A stretch of DNA of 64,000 bases from Ancylostoma caninum (taxonomy: Eukaryota > Nematoda > Chromadorea > Rhabditida > Ancylostomatidae): the NCBI GenBank assembly GCA_037903475.1, contig JBAJFG010000059.1, positions 1-64,000 on the forward strand. Reading direction: 5' to 3'. The position numbers were made by a program, and so were the translations under genes. Under the pieces are notes generated by a model. That model was not told where the DNA came from and searched no databases. It was given only the letters and a program-made list of their open reading frames with translations. Below are positions 22,068 through 33,700 of the stretch, in pieces (position 1 is the stretch's first letter; each line of letters begins with the position of its first letter).

Positions 22068-24827
22068 TCACTCGATATCGTTTTGGGGCTCGTCGGCGCT
22101 TCCTTCCTCAACAAAAACGTGTCTTTTCTTCGGCTTCTGTTTCTGAAAAAAGAACAGTTATGGTTCGAAGTGGAAGTGCCACTCACGTCTAACTCACCGG
22201 CTTCGGTTTGAGCTTGTTTGTCTCAAAAATGTATTGACGAATATCATTGCTGGAAAGTAGAGAAATGAGTTTCATTCAAAGTAGGAAGAAATGGAGATGG
22301 AGTCCCATACCAAGCTCTTGTGATCGCGAGACGACAGTTTGATACCCAGCGAATCCTGCAATGTTGTCGATATTCGAGATTGGTGGTCCGCTCGGTATCG
22401 TTCGATCCCAGCTTCAACCAGAATCTGGAAAAAAGAGTTACTCTGGAGCAGAAAACAAAAGTAGATTAGTAAAACTTCAACTGACTCCGTGGGATGTTCC
22501 TTCAATTCCTTACTGGATAGCTGAAGTTCGGGCTGGCCAAGACCAAGCCCATCTAGCATGCACTCTGAAGTCATATGGCAATTTAGCACTTGACCCTTAC
22601 ATAATGTGATTATGCTGCTCACCCGTCAGAATCTCAACAATCTTCTCTGGCAAGTCCACTAGTTTCTCGCTTTTGCCGCCCTTTCCGCTAAGTCTGCAGG
22701 AGTATCTCTGCACAGCATCTGGTGGTTCACATGCCTGCTTGTAGTAAAGTGAAGATTAGATAAAATTATGGAAATGAACAGTGATGAGTCACGTGCCTGA
22801 ACAAGATATGCACGCATAAAATCGGTACAATGAACAAGGTGTTCGTCTGCGGATGACCGACCGGAGCGACGCCATTTCGTCATAAGCTCCTTGAGATTGC
22901 ATTCCTGAACAAAGGACGTAGTAGACACTGCATCCAAAGGCATCAAAGTACACTGAATATACCTTGAATGGAGGTTGGGAAGGAATAATCCAAGTATTAG
23001 TTAAATTCTTAGCTGTAAGAGTAGTTCTTTCCGGTAGCTTGATTGCTGCCAGTTTCGACATGTGGTTGTTGGCAGTTCGAAGGGATGAACGGAGTTGTTG
23101 TTGCTGTACGAAGAGCCCGTCAACCTTAACGTCGCATGAACGTAGGTGTTTCTCCAAGGCAATCAATGAATAGTAGGTACTCACCATGCCAGACATCCCC
23201 ACAACTACGTCGCATAGCTTCTTAACTGTTCCCGTGAGACTTCTCACAACTGAATCAGAGGACGTGGGGATGTCCGATACAGCTGTGTGGAGAGTCTTCA
23301 CAGAATTGACGTCCACACGAACATCATTTAGTTTGTCGCAAACGAATGCCTGAGATGTTAAGTATATAGGCCAAGCTTCGCAACTGCAAGTGACCAGCTG
23401 AACAAATGTCATGGTCTTCGAAAGCAATCTGAGTAAAGCTTTCCATCATGAAATTTATATCCTTACCGAGTCAACTTCTTCAACTTGACCCCATCGAAGT
23501 TTATTGTTAGCACCACATTTATCTTTCTGTTGTCAAACTCCACCCAGCTTTCTATATCTCCTCTATATTGTGGAAAGTGGCTTGTTTCCTTCCGAAACGT
23601 CCCCAGAAGATCCTGGGACTCAATGTATTTGTACTTTGCACAGTTTATTGGTACATCTTAGAAGTTACTGGTACATCTTAAAAGTTGCGTTACCAAATGG
23701 AGATCGCCGTGGAACTTGAGGAGCGTGTCCAAATGCTTGTTCATAATTAGATCAAGCTGCGGCGCTATTTTGACTGTGTGAATAGTAGTGGGCCTCATGT
23801 TTTTGCTTCTCTTCGGGTTGAGTCTGAAACCGAAGCCTATCGATAACGTGTATTATATTCCACTGCCAGATCACAGCGATTGTTTTTTCCAGCCGTCAAA
23901 CGTACCCCTCAATCCTGCAGGAGTCGTTTCTGCAGCGACCCCTAGTCCCGTTTGGCAGCGATGCATCACAGCTGTTGCAGTACGCAACCTTACTGTACTC
24001 ATAGTCAGTGAGCACTTCCGACTTCATAGTGCGCAATATCCCTCGAATCTGTAGTGTATTGGACGTGTGTCGAAATTATTCCTACTATATATTCATATTC
24101 TTCATCATGTCGGCTCGCGTCCAACATGATAAAAAATATGCACTCACTCTCTAAAATTCAATGTCTGTCCAAAACTAAACGATTCAAACCAAATTCACTG
24201 CATATACCCTCCTGGACTCGGTAAATATTTTAGGCAACTGACACCTCCAAATCGTCATTATACAGAAATGACTTGAAAACAAACCAACCTCTGGCTGCGG
24301 CTTGTCCCCTGTGACGATTAAACAAAGGTCGTCCATAAATTTGCTCATCGCGTCACTCACGCCAAAATGGAGCATAAAAGAACTGACGTAGATCATTTTT
24401 TGTTTCAATGCTGAAAATGAAGTCTCAGAAACTCTAGAATGAAAACTGTTCCAAGCCTAAAAACCTTGGTCTTTATCACCTACACAGTTCTGCGCACTCC
24501 AGCTCTTCGTCCTGGACTAAATCTTCTTCAGCATCATTCGGCACTTCTGCCACGGAGGTAGAACTTGTGCACGGCTCCTCTGCCTCCAGTACTTCACAGT
24601 CGACTTCGCCACAACGCACTGGTGGCGGTAACGGCGGCAGACTCGCTGAAAGAAGCGGATACTGGAACCATAGGAGCTCATTCAATGTGAATGCCATTGC
24701 AGATATGAGAAATTAGAATATTCATAAGCATACCTTGAATGGCTGACAGCGATCTACTGCGAGCACTTGAACGCGGAGGCCCAACGAATGGAGCCGCCTT
24801 CGAGATACGGCGTGCTCCCTCATTCAT
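22068..24827 (-). CDS. 13-exon transposon gene, 584-aa open product
   Basis: Exons on the minus strand are 24734-24827, 24480-24645, 24289-24382, 23906-24048, 23694-23823, 23467-23633, 22963-23383, 22797-22904, 22623-22734, 22486-22564, 22311-22424, 22198-22249 and 22068-22142. Their sum is 1755 nt and every phase agrees with no internal stop. Exon 3 has FMLHFGVSDAMSKFMDDL. Exon 4 has a zinc-ribbon-like YCNSCDASLPNGTRGRCRND plus SC (Cys near 142, 145, 157, 162). Exons 6-7 have TINFDGVKL (near 253-259) and EAWPIYL (267-273). These match the layout I know from animal tnp2/EnSpm-type transposases. The C-terminal half has a Gln-rich probable coiled coil (QQQQLRSSL), no DDE triad I can place, and a basic KPKPKQKPKK tail. 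One intron is GC-AG and one acceptor is AAAG. Role: transposition or DNA-binding helper, inferred. Confidence 0.7.
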
Positions 24828-24849
24828 CGCGTCCGCTCCGATGTTCTTT

Positions 24850-24857
24850 CTGAAAGT
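24850..24857 (-). promoter_or_regulatory. Possible trans-splice or 5'UTR acceptor
   Basis: ACTTTCAG on the minus strand lies 22 nt upstream of the gene's ATG and is conserved in copy 1 near 20880. In nematodes this placement fits spliced-leader addition or a 5'UTR intron. Confidence 0.35.
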
Positions 24858-25451
24858 ACTCCAGTTGCATAGTGGTAGTGAACGTAAATAAATGAGAAAG
24901 GAAATTCAAAAAAACAGTGCGAAACGTTCAAAAGTTCACAGTAGAAAGTGTAAGCGACAACAAGAAACAAATGAGCGAGGCTAAGGTAGGAAGGGATGGG
25001 GAAGAGTAAGAAGGAAACGATATACCACTGTTGGAACAAAAAAAAAAAAGACTTTTCCTGCGAGTGAAATTTCACGCGAGGCCCCATTGCTCGCGCTGGC
25101 TCGAATTTCGAAAATCCGGTTGCCCGCGATTTCACAGCACTTTGCGAGCACTTGCGCTCTTGTCCGAGCCTAGTGCTGCTGAATTGCTATCGATTTTCCG
25201 TTCACAGCCCAAAGGCAGGTCTGCTGCGCCTTTTAGCAGCACTAAGCAGCACTGCTGTTCTCGGCAAGAGAGCTGATATTGTCCGGGAGGGGAGGAGCGA
25301 TGGGCGGGACAGACCTCGCCCTCCGAGGCTAGAGCTGCTCGAATGTCTGAGTTAGCACTCCTGATCAAGCAAAGACACCTCTGCAGCTCTCCGAGAAATG
25401 ACATGCGAGAAGAGCCGATATTGGCCGAGACTAGAGCTGCTTGAATGTCTG

Positions 25452-25875
25452 AGATTGGATCTCGTCGCTGCTGCTCTACATGGGAGTCTGGACAAATTTA
25501 CTTTCACCACGACAACGCTAGGCCACATACTGCGAAGAGGACCAAGCAAATACTTCAAAGAGTGGGGTGGCGTGCCCTGCCCCACCCACCGTACGCTCCA
25601 GACCTAGTGCCAACAGACCACCATCTTGTCGCCGTTCAACCAAATGCAAAGAAAAAACATTCGACAATATGAACCAACTGCAAAAGTAGCTCACACAGTT
25701 TTTTTTTTGGCTCAAAACGCCAAGATTTCCATACAAGCGGGGTCCGAAAAAACCTGATAAATGGCAGTATTTCTCGATAATGATGGTGCATATATCTTTT
25801 AATTGTTGATTGTATTGAAGAAGAAAAAATTTGAATGAAAATAAAAAATGGCGGGAAACTTTTCCGACAACCTAA
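25452..25875 (+). pseudogene. mariner 3' half, fourth copy
   Basis: The catalytic half remains: YFHHDNARPHTAKRTKQ and PPYAPDLVPTDHHLV at about 25490-25650. The right TIR (reverse complement TTAGGTTGTCGGAAAAG) ends at 25875 and is followed by TA. The left half is replaced by the worn CTCAGAC-family end at 25425-25451, so this mariner, like the one at 13210, is truncated at such a terminus. Confidence 0.75.
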
Positions 25876-25877
25876 TA

Positions 25878-26598
25878 TCGCGTGATGTTGATGGTCGTCA
25901 GATTCAAGCCATGGTCTTTGCGTTTGGGATTGTCAAACTGCATCACTTTCCACCACGGATTGACAACTGGATGTAGAAAACGACCTCCATTGTAACAGGT
26001 ACTAAAGCATGTCGCAAATGTTCCTCTTCTAACGCAAAGTTAGGCATGTTCACTATGATCAAATCAATATCAAAGCCAGATTTCGTACGAAACTACTCTT
26101 CTCGTTAGAAACGGCGCCTATCAGCGCTCATCTACCAGAGATCTCGAGACCATCATTTATGATCAATTGATGGTAAGAACGCGATGCAGCTTGCCTACAT
26201 CCTCTTCTAAGTTACGCCACAGTTGATTTTTCGCTAGCTAAAACAAGTTCATGTAGTTCACCTTTTCGTCCCTTAGAGCATTCATAGCAACACTTCTGTC
26301 TGCTTTCTTCGAGCAGTTTGTTGTTAGTTCTCTGCCTATAGATCCTTCTAACCTATGTTTTCATGTATGTTAAACCCTAACCAATTACAAATTTCCATTT
26401 GGGATACTGATATACCCGGATTTATTTTGCTGTAATCCTTTGATAATACAATTTCTGCATTATCAATCAGCTCTTGCCACCACATAGAAGCCACAAAAAA
26501 CTTTCTAGGAGACACACTCCCTTTATGGGAAGGATGAGAGGTAAATGAAACGTATGAACCACCAATTTTCTCCTCTTCAGTTTCACTGCCATGTCCCG
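25878..26598. other. No supportable gene
   Basis: No recognisable domain, RNA gene or terminal repeat was found here. Confidence 0.4.
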
Positions 26599-26602
26599 TT
26601 AA

Positions 26603-27379
26603 AGGCAGCACCCACTGAAAATTTTGGACTCGAGATTTCGGTAATCTAGGGTATTTTATTTAACACCGTCGATTTTCTTAAGCTTGCCGAAACTATGAGA
26701 GACACTGTTTTTTGCAGGCCTCCTATTCAATGACTCGACGTAGGTTGGTTCGAGTTGCGCGAGCCCTGGGGTGTCGACCGATCGGGAAAAAATCGATGAT
26801 GCCGTTTTTTCGTCACTGCTTTTCTCGACCAATTACTTGCCTAGGATGTTTGCGTCCTTTTCGTTGGAGACGAAAAGAAGTAATCATTAGAGGAAGTACA
26901 ACAGCAAACAGACAAGCTACTGAAAAAGGAAGAAGTCTCAAAATGACCCCGAAAACTACGAAATCGAGTCAAATTCAAAATTTGCAGATAAAATTACCCA
27001 GCAAACAAATGAACGGTCTTGTTTGCAAGAAGAGGAAAAAAACGGGAGGAAGAAAATAGGATTTAGTTAACCTAAAGCAGAAATAAGAGAGAAGAGAGAT
27101 GTTTTGAACGTTGAAAGAAGTTAGGGGAAAAGTAAATGGATTGTGAAACAGCTGATACTGCCATTGTTCGCGCTCCAAAAAGGTATTCCAGCTCTGGTTC
27201 AAGCGCGACAACTCGTACGAGGGAAGTCTTAATTGGAATGTTGAGATGAAGTTGCACTTGTGATATCCTGAAGAATACAGGGTCTCCTACAGCACTACTG
27301 TCGCAGAATTGTCGGGTTTACGCCTCGGACTCCAGAACACTTGAAATATCAGACACGAGATTTATCGTGGGTGCTGCCT
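26603..27379. mobile_element. TTAA-flanked element, copy A
   Basis: AGGCAGCACCCAC at 26603 is inverted as GTGGGTGCTGCCT ending at 27379, and TTAA lies directly outside both (26599-26602, 27380-27383). The inner sequence continues with AAATTTT-rich blocks shared with copy B (29323-30411). A TTAA target is characteristic of piggyBac-like elements, but the termini are not the classical ones and no transposase is recognised. Confidence 0.8.
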
Positions 27380-27770
27380 TTAAAAAACTCAAACGACAAA
27401 CGACGAAATATGATACTTTGTGCTGATGAGCATCAAAAGCAAGTAAGAAGTGAAGAAGGCCTAAGATTTTGTCGCTGCCGCCGCTGGTCTTTTGCCGTAG
27501 GAGAAATTATACGATCAGAGTGGTTGGAAGAAGTTTAACACAGAGTATAAACACATCATTAGTCGGTATTGGCCAACATTCTTGTTTTTAACCGCTTTGT
27601 TCTGTGGAGGGTTAGGGCCGAACAAGCGTGGGAATGCAGGACTGGGACAGGAAATATTAACGAGACAAATCAACGATGGGCAAAGCGATTGATTGACTCA
27701 CAGATTGTACAGTGTCAGGAGAGACTTACAACCACCGTGTCGTGACCGTGACAAATCGTGAAAACTAGTC

Positions 27771-30700
27771 ATGTTTGCCGTCATGCAATGGTATCAGACT
27801 TTTCTAGGGTCTATGATCGTGCCAATTCTTTTATTCGCCTTCTTCACGACCGTCTGGTCTGGTGCAGTGAATTTTTGCAAAGAAGCTACAAATTGTCACT
27901 CGTGTGCGGAATCCTACACTCATGTACTTGGTTTTCGAGAACATTGCAGGTATTCCTCTTTTAAGAGAGTCCTAGAGGTTGAAATTTGATGGTGCATGGG
28001 ATCAACTACTTTGGCTTAGATAATTACATAGGTATTAAGAGCCTCTTTTCTAAGGGAGATAGACATACAGTGGACGTCAATGGCGTTGGCCCATCTGCGG
28101 CCTCGGGAAGGACGCCGCACGCGCGCCGTAACCTATATGTTCTGCTGCTGTTATGCAATTCCTAGCAGCTTTTCTACCCGATTTTAAGGATTTCCGACCT
28201 AATCGAGAAGAAAAGACCCTAGAAATAGCATTCCGGCGGCGATGACACCGAAATCGGCGCGCGCAGCGCGGTCGCGCTGCGTCCTTCTCGAGGCCGCGAA
28301 TGGGCCACCGACATTGCCGTCCACTGTAGACATGATAGACATTCATTTTTTTCAAGGGAAATAGGCTCACCAAGGAATTGCTAATGTTTGCAGGTGGTGT
28401 GTCGACGCCAAACTTTGTGTTGGTCCTCTAGGATGTCCATTCGGAAAGCCGGTTGTGCAGCGTGACCCGTTCCGATGTCCACTGAAGGTAAGAGCAGTTC
28501 ATTCTGTTAAACGCAGCACTAACAGAACATTTCATACCTAAAGTAAGTTGTTCATCGTGTGATCGATAGATAGAGAACGGTAATTGTATTTACGTGGAGC
28601 ACGAAGATTTGCCAACTGTCTGCGGAGATATTGTCGTGGACGTATCAGGGTGGCGTTTTCGGTGTTCGCACGCAACAGCTTGCACAGGCTCGGTCACTTG
28701 CACATGAGCACATGAAACACGCATGGCGGGACAAAAAAGCGTCAGGAGCGCACAGTCAAGCGCATGGAAAAGCTCACTTCGTTTTGTGGATTTCTCAGCT
28801 AATCAGCGAGCTATCTCAGCATCACACTGCGGCTATAGTCCTCGAGGACTGTAGCACCCAGCGTCGCCGTCGCTGGCGACTGTGAGGCCGGTGCGTGTCG
28901 AATTTGGGTGGGGCGTCGCGACAGCCGCCGTCGCCGATGACGGCGGCCACCGATGCTGGGGACTGTGACGTAGGTGCCTATCGATTGGCCGCCAACATCG
29001 GCGATCCGCGGCCGCCAGTGATGGCGACTGTGCCGTCGGTGCACATCGATTGTGAGCGGTAGGCAAAATTGGCGGCCGCCATCGCCGGCGATGCAGGGTG
29101 CTATACTCTTCGAGGAGTATAGCAGCTACCTTAGATATGTTTAAGATCCCGAAATCAGGCCATCTCCGATGATTTCTGCGTGTGCTACTTTTGTATGCTA
29201 GGTTCCTGCTATTTCCAACATCTTGTTGACAACATTGACAGTTGCTAAGCACTTGAACAAGACGTGGAATGAATTTTCGAGATTTTACTAGATGACGACG
29301 AAGAGCCGAAGGCCGCAGTTAAAGGCAGCACCCACAGAAATTTTCGACCTCGAAATTTTGGCACGATTCGGGATAACCGAGTGCGCTGAACACCGCTCCA
29401 GAGCCGAAAACACTCGAAACCCCCAAATTCCCCAATGGGGGCAGCGTTCAAACAAAAATTAGTTTCTCTCTCATTCCTAGTGTAGTTTAGAATGGAGAAA
29501 TGCGTCAAAAAGACAGCCCAACATGTCATTACGTCAGTAAGTTTCCAAAGGTTCTATGGCAGGCATAGAAGTTCGTGGTCATCTGCCAAAAACGTTCGGA
29601 TTCGGAACGGGACAGAATTTGCCTTCTGAAACCAGGCCACACATGGCAGAATGGCAAACTACAAAATTTTAGAGATGGGAAGTGCTACCACATCCCAACA
29701 CCACCCAATTATCATGTTTCGAGCCTTAACGCGGCATTTAAAAGACAATAACTAGACAACTAACATCAGCTCAAGATGAAGGTATCCGGCTTTTTCAACT
29801 CTCAGTCGTCCGAGTTCTTTAAAAGGGGAATCTTTCAGATAGATGGGGACATGTTATTGATAAAAGTGTTGACCATAATGCAGATTTGTGTTGTAACTTA
29901 AAGGCAGCGTTCGCTTTCCATGCTCATTTCGAGAATTTTTATATTGTGATGATCTATTCATCCCATTTGCGCTCGCTCAGTTGTTATTAGACCGTATGAT
30001 CCATTCTTGTTCCCAAAACTGTCAAATTTTTAAATATGGTATGAATTTCTGTTTGTTAGCTTTTTACAATTACCCGTAAGTTTCGGTTCTTTTCTCGAGG
30101 TGTGTCCCTGTGGTGAACATTCTATTTCCCCTTTGTTTGTTCTTTTTCTCCTCCAGGAAGGCTGAAAAATTAGTCGATTATTTAGTTGCGCCAAGAAATT
30201 CGGTGACAATAAAGGCAGCGTCATCGACTTCCTTGATCTACTTCACCAACGTAACTCGGCCGAATTGCTATAATGCAGCAAATTGGTAACATCCAAAAAC
30301 CATTTTAACATGAGTTCTGACAAAATTGACCACATTATTCATGCTCCTCGTGATCAGAAACCCAAGATTGCTCTAAAACCTGAGTGACAAAGTTTTTCGT
30401 GGGTGCTGCCTTTAAAAAAGGAGGATAAATCTGAAAAAATATTATTATAAATATCACAGCACCTTCTTATCAGCCCAGCAATGTCCCACAGTATACGTAC
30501 ACGCAAATGGTATCGTTTGATTTCATTTTTCATTTCTTAAAAAATCTCTAGTATTTTAGTATACCGCAACCAAAGGAAAGAGATACACAGACGCTCTTGG
30601 GCGCTCGCTTTACGCTATAATATTATCATTGAAGGACTCAAACGTAACTCACTGCTTGAGTAATCTTAGACCAGATATTGGGTACGTTATTGCATTGTGC

Positions 30701-33700
30701 CTTTTTCATGTGCTTACCCTTATCCACTACCCACCACTCGAGTGTAACCTTTCAGTTTCGTGCGCACGTACAATATAGACTGTGACGATTCTGGAAATAT
30801 GTGTAGCGGTATGATAGCCGTGTCTGAGGAAGGCAAAGCCATCTACGTCGTCTTTAGAGATACCGCCTCAAGAAAGCAGGTTTGTTATACTGCTTTAGTA
30901 ATAATAATATTACTTATGCAACATTATAGTATTAATGATACTAGCGTTCTCCGCTCCACATTGGGCTGCAGTGAGTCCTCTCTCCGTCGGTGGACCAGCA
31001 TTCTGGCGATTTTCGCACCGCTTTGCAAAACCGGACCCGTTCTCCGTCGGCGGACCCGTATCCTGACGTCCCCTCACCCCACTGGGCCATCATGGCGGTC
31101 CTTTTTCCATCTGAGGGCCCGCATTCTGGCGTGTTCCTCACAGTTAGGCTAAGCCGGCCCCATCTGCATGGGCGGACTGGTACCCCAACATTCTCCACAC
31201 TACTCGACCAAAGCGTGCCCGTATCATGGCGTTATCCACACCATTGGGCCACACTGGGCCCTTATTCCATCGGTGGACCCATATTCTGGCGTCCTCCACG
31301 TTATTGAGCCAGAGCGAATCGACTCTATAATGGCGGACCTGTGTGCTGGTGCGCTTCACACTGTTGGGGCCTTCAGCGGTCGGTCAACCGTTATTCTGGT
31401 GTTTTTCCTGCAATTAGGCCAAACCGGACCGTTCTCCACCTGCGGAGCTGTATCCTGGCGTTTTCACCACTTTTGAGCCACGGCACACCTATTTCCTTGG
31501 CGGGAGATGCGGCAGAGGCACGTTCGGCCACGTCCCAGCTTCCAGGGCAGGGTCAAGCGAGATGATAATAGAAGGTCGACCCCCACACGATCAGGGATGT
31601 GCGTAACAAAAAATTTGATTTTCGTAAATCGTAAATCGTAAACTTCCCAAAAACGCCGTAAATCGTAAATCGTAACTAAAAAAACTGGAAACCACTGGTA
31701 GGATCCAAAAAATCTTTATTGTTTGAAGCAAAATCATCCTTAGAGCGTTGAGAGCTATCGCTGCTAAACTGCTCCTCAGTCAATTCCTTATCTTCTCCTG
31801 AGATTGATGGTATTGTCAAGAGGGAACAACTTTTTTTGTTGTTTTTTGAGGGCAATCCAGTTCTGAGCTAAATATTATTCACTGAGGTTGAGAGAATTCT
31901 TTTTATTCTGATCAGTGCTTTTAAAATGAACTTAATGGATGGTTCTGTTCCAAGAACAACCAAGCATTCCAAGTAAGTCGAAAGACTGGTTCCAGAGAGG
32001 TCTAATAAGACGAAACGCTTATGCGATTTATCAGATGCTACTGCAAAGCATTGTGCATATGAGCATTCAATGCCACTTCTAAAATCAAGTTGAATGTGAT
32101 GCGAATACCAAAAGGGATCATTTATCAATTATGTAGTTCAGTTGGCACTATCAATAGGTTCGTATGAGCTCCGTCACTAAGGAAAAAAAAACCACGCACT
32201 GCAGAGAAAGAGAAAAAACCACGCACTGCAGAGCAAAAGAAAAAAACCACGCACTGCCATAGTTAGTACGGAAATAATGTGATACTTATTGACAAACAAT
32301 GGGGGCACGGTGGGCAGCCCGATCTTCCTGCAAGATCTTAACTCACAATCAGTCCAGGGAAAGATCTGAGAAAAGACGGTGCTCGAACTTCTTGTGACTC
32401 TCCATATCATCTCCATGGTTCTAGCAAATCTTCTCAACAGAGAATTTGGAAGCTAGTCCGGGACGAACTACATTTACAAATAATTTGAGTCACTGGTATA
32501 ACTGAGAGAATCCGCTCTTAATATCGCTGTGGAATGCAGACGTAAACAAATGGGGCATATTTGTACACTGACCGAAAGAGCTATATGGAAAGATTCCTTT
32601 CTTGTAGTTATTTACGATTCTGTTACGAAATTTAGGCCACTTTTTCGTAAATCGTAAATCGTAAGAAAATCGCAAAAAATGGCCGTAAATCGTAATTCGT
32701 ACATCGTAAATCGTAATTACGCACACCCCTGCACACGATCCCCCTCTCTCAGCCGCCAAAAATACAACCCCCCCCCCGCTCCCCCGTTCGTACACGAACT
32801 TCAAATGAGATGAGAAATGAGAACAAAAATGCAGACACTACTCGACTTCAAATTCAAACATCATAGCAGCAGGAGGAGCAGCCACCGCGTACACCGTCAA
32901 GGGTTCGATCCCCTCTCTATCCAGAATTTCTGCAAAAAGTTGAAACGTACGCGGTTGGCGAATATCGCACTGAAACCGTGAGCTCAGACTCACTCAAGCG
33001 ATTTGCTTCAAATTTGTCATGAAGAATATCGATAAACGTCATCTACATAGTCAAGGGTTCGATCCCCTCAGAGGCTGAAATTTTTGCACGACTTCAAATA
33101 ACGTGCGCTTGCAGCGGGCTCTAGATAGTCGAAGGAAATGCACAAAAGGACACTTTATCGAGCAGCAGGACTGAGCAGACCGAGCAGTACGAACGTGCGA
33201 AAACGTCCACCTAAAATTTTGGCTCACTCAGAGGTATGGTTGTAGATGGACCTGAACAGCTGGAGATCCAGCCCGCTGTGGTGCCAATCCTTTTTCAGTT
33301 TTAAATAGTCGAAGGTTTGTGTATTCAGGCTGCACAGCTCCTTTTTTCGCATGTAAAAAAGGCTATTTTTATCGACAAAACCTCATCTCCGTAATTCCCA
33401 TGCTGAATCTTTCCTCTTGAACATGGAGATCTGAAACTCGGGAGTAAAGCACAGTTGGGTGGGGCTCCACAGAATGGCTGTTTGTCGGTTCACAGAACTG
33501 TGTAGGACTGGCAGTAGGAGAGTGCAAATATTTTTACTCAAAATTTTGACTCGCTCGGAGGCACGGTTGTAGTGGGACACCCATTGCAGAAGATCTAGCT
33601 CGCTGAGGTACTTATTTCTTCCAGTTTTAATTTGTAGAAGGTTTGCGCTTTTAGGGTGCATAAATCCTTTTCCTGCATCTGGCTCCACTGCGATTCAACT

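Larger units (their letters stand above)
21641..25351 (-). mobile_element. CTCAGAC-family element, copy 2, with intact gene
   Basis: The left end CTCAGACGATCGATCAG and the reverse-complemented right end CTCAGACATTCGAGCAGC are imperfect TIRs about 25 bp long. The 3711 bp carry one spliced minus-strand gene starting about 520 bp inside the right end. It lies 259 bp from copy 1 in the same orientation. No certain target duplication is seen (ATT on the left, TTA on the right). A further worn right terminus lies at 25425-25451. The N-terminal protein motifs suggest an animal EnSpm/CACTA-like group, but the ends are not CACTA, so superfamily placement is an inference. Confidence 0.8.

Noticed and set aside
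30760..31565. Long plus-strand frames after the lipase exon at 30756-30879
   Set aside because: They run past a good GTTTGT donor into a degenerate minisatellite; not lipase-like beyond RKQ.
32880..33075. Two GGGTTCGATCCCC T-arm look-alikes near 32897 and 33053
   Set aside because: No A box or acceptor stem upstream at tRNA spacing; probably a shared repeat fragment.
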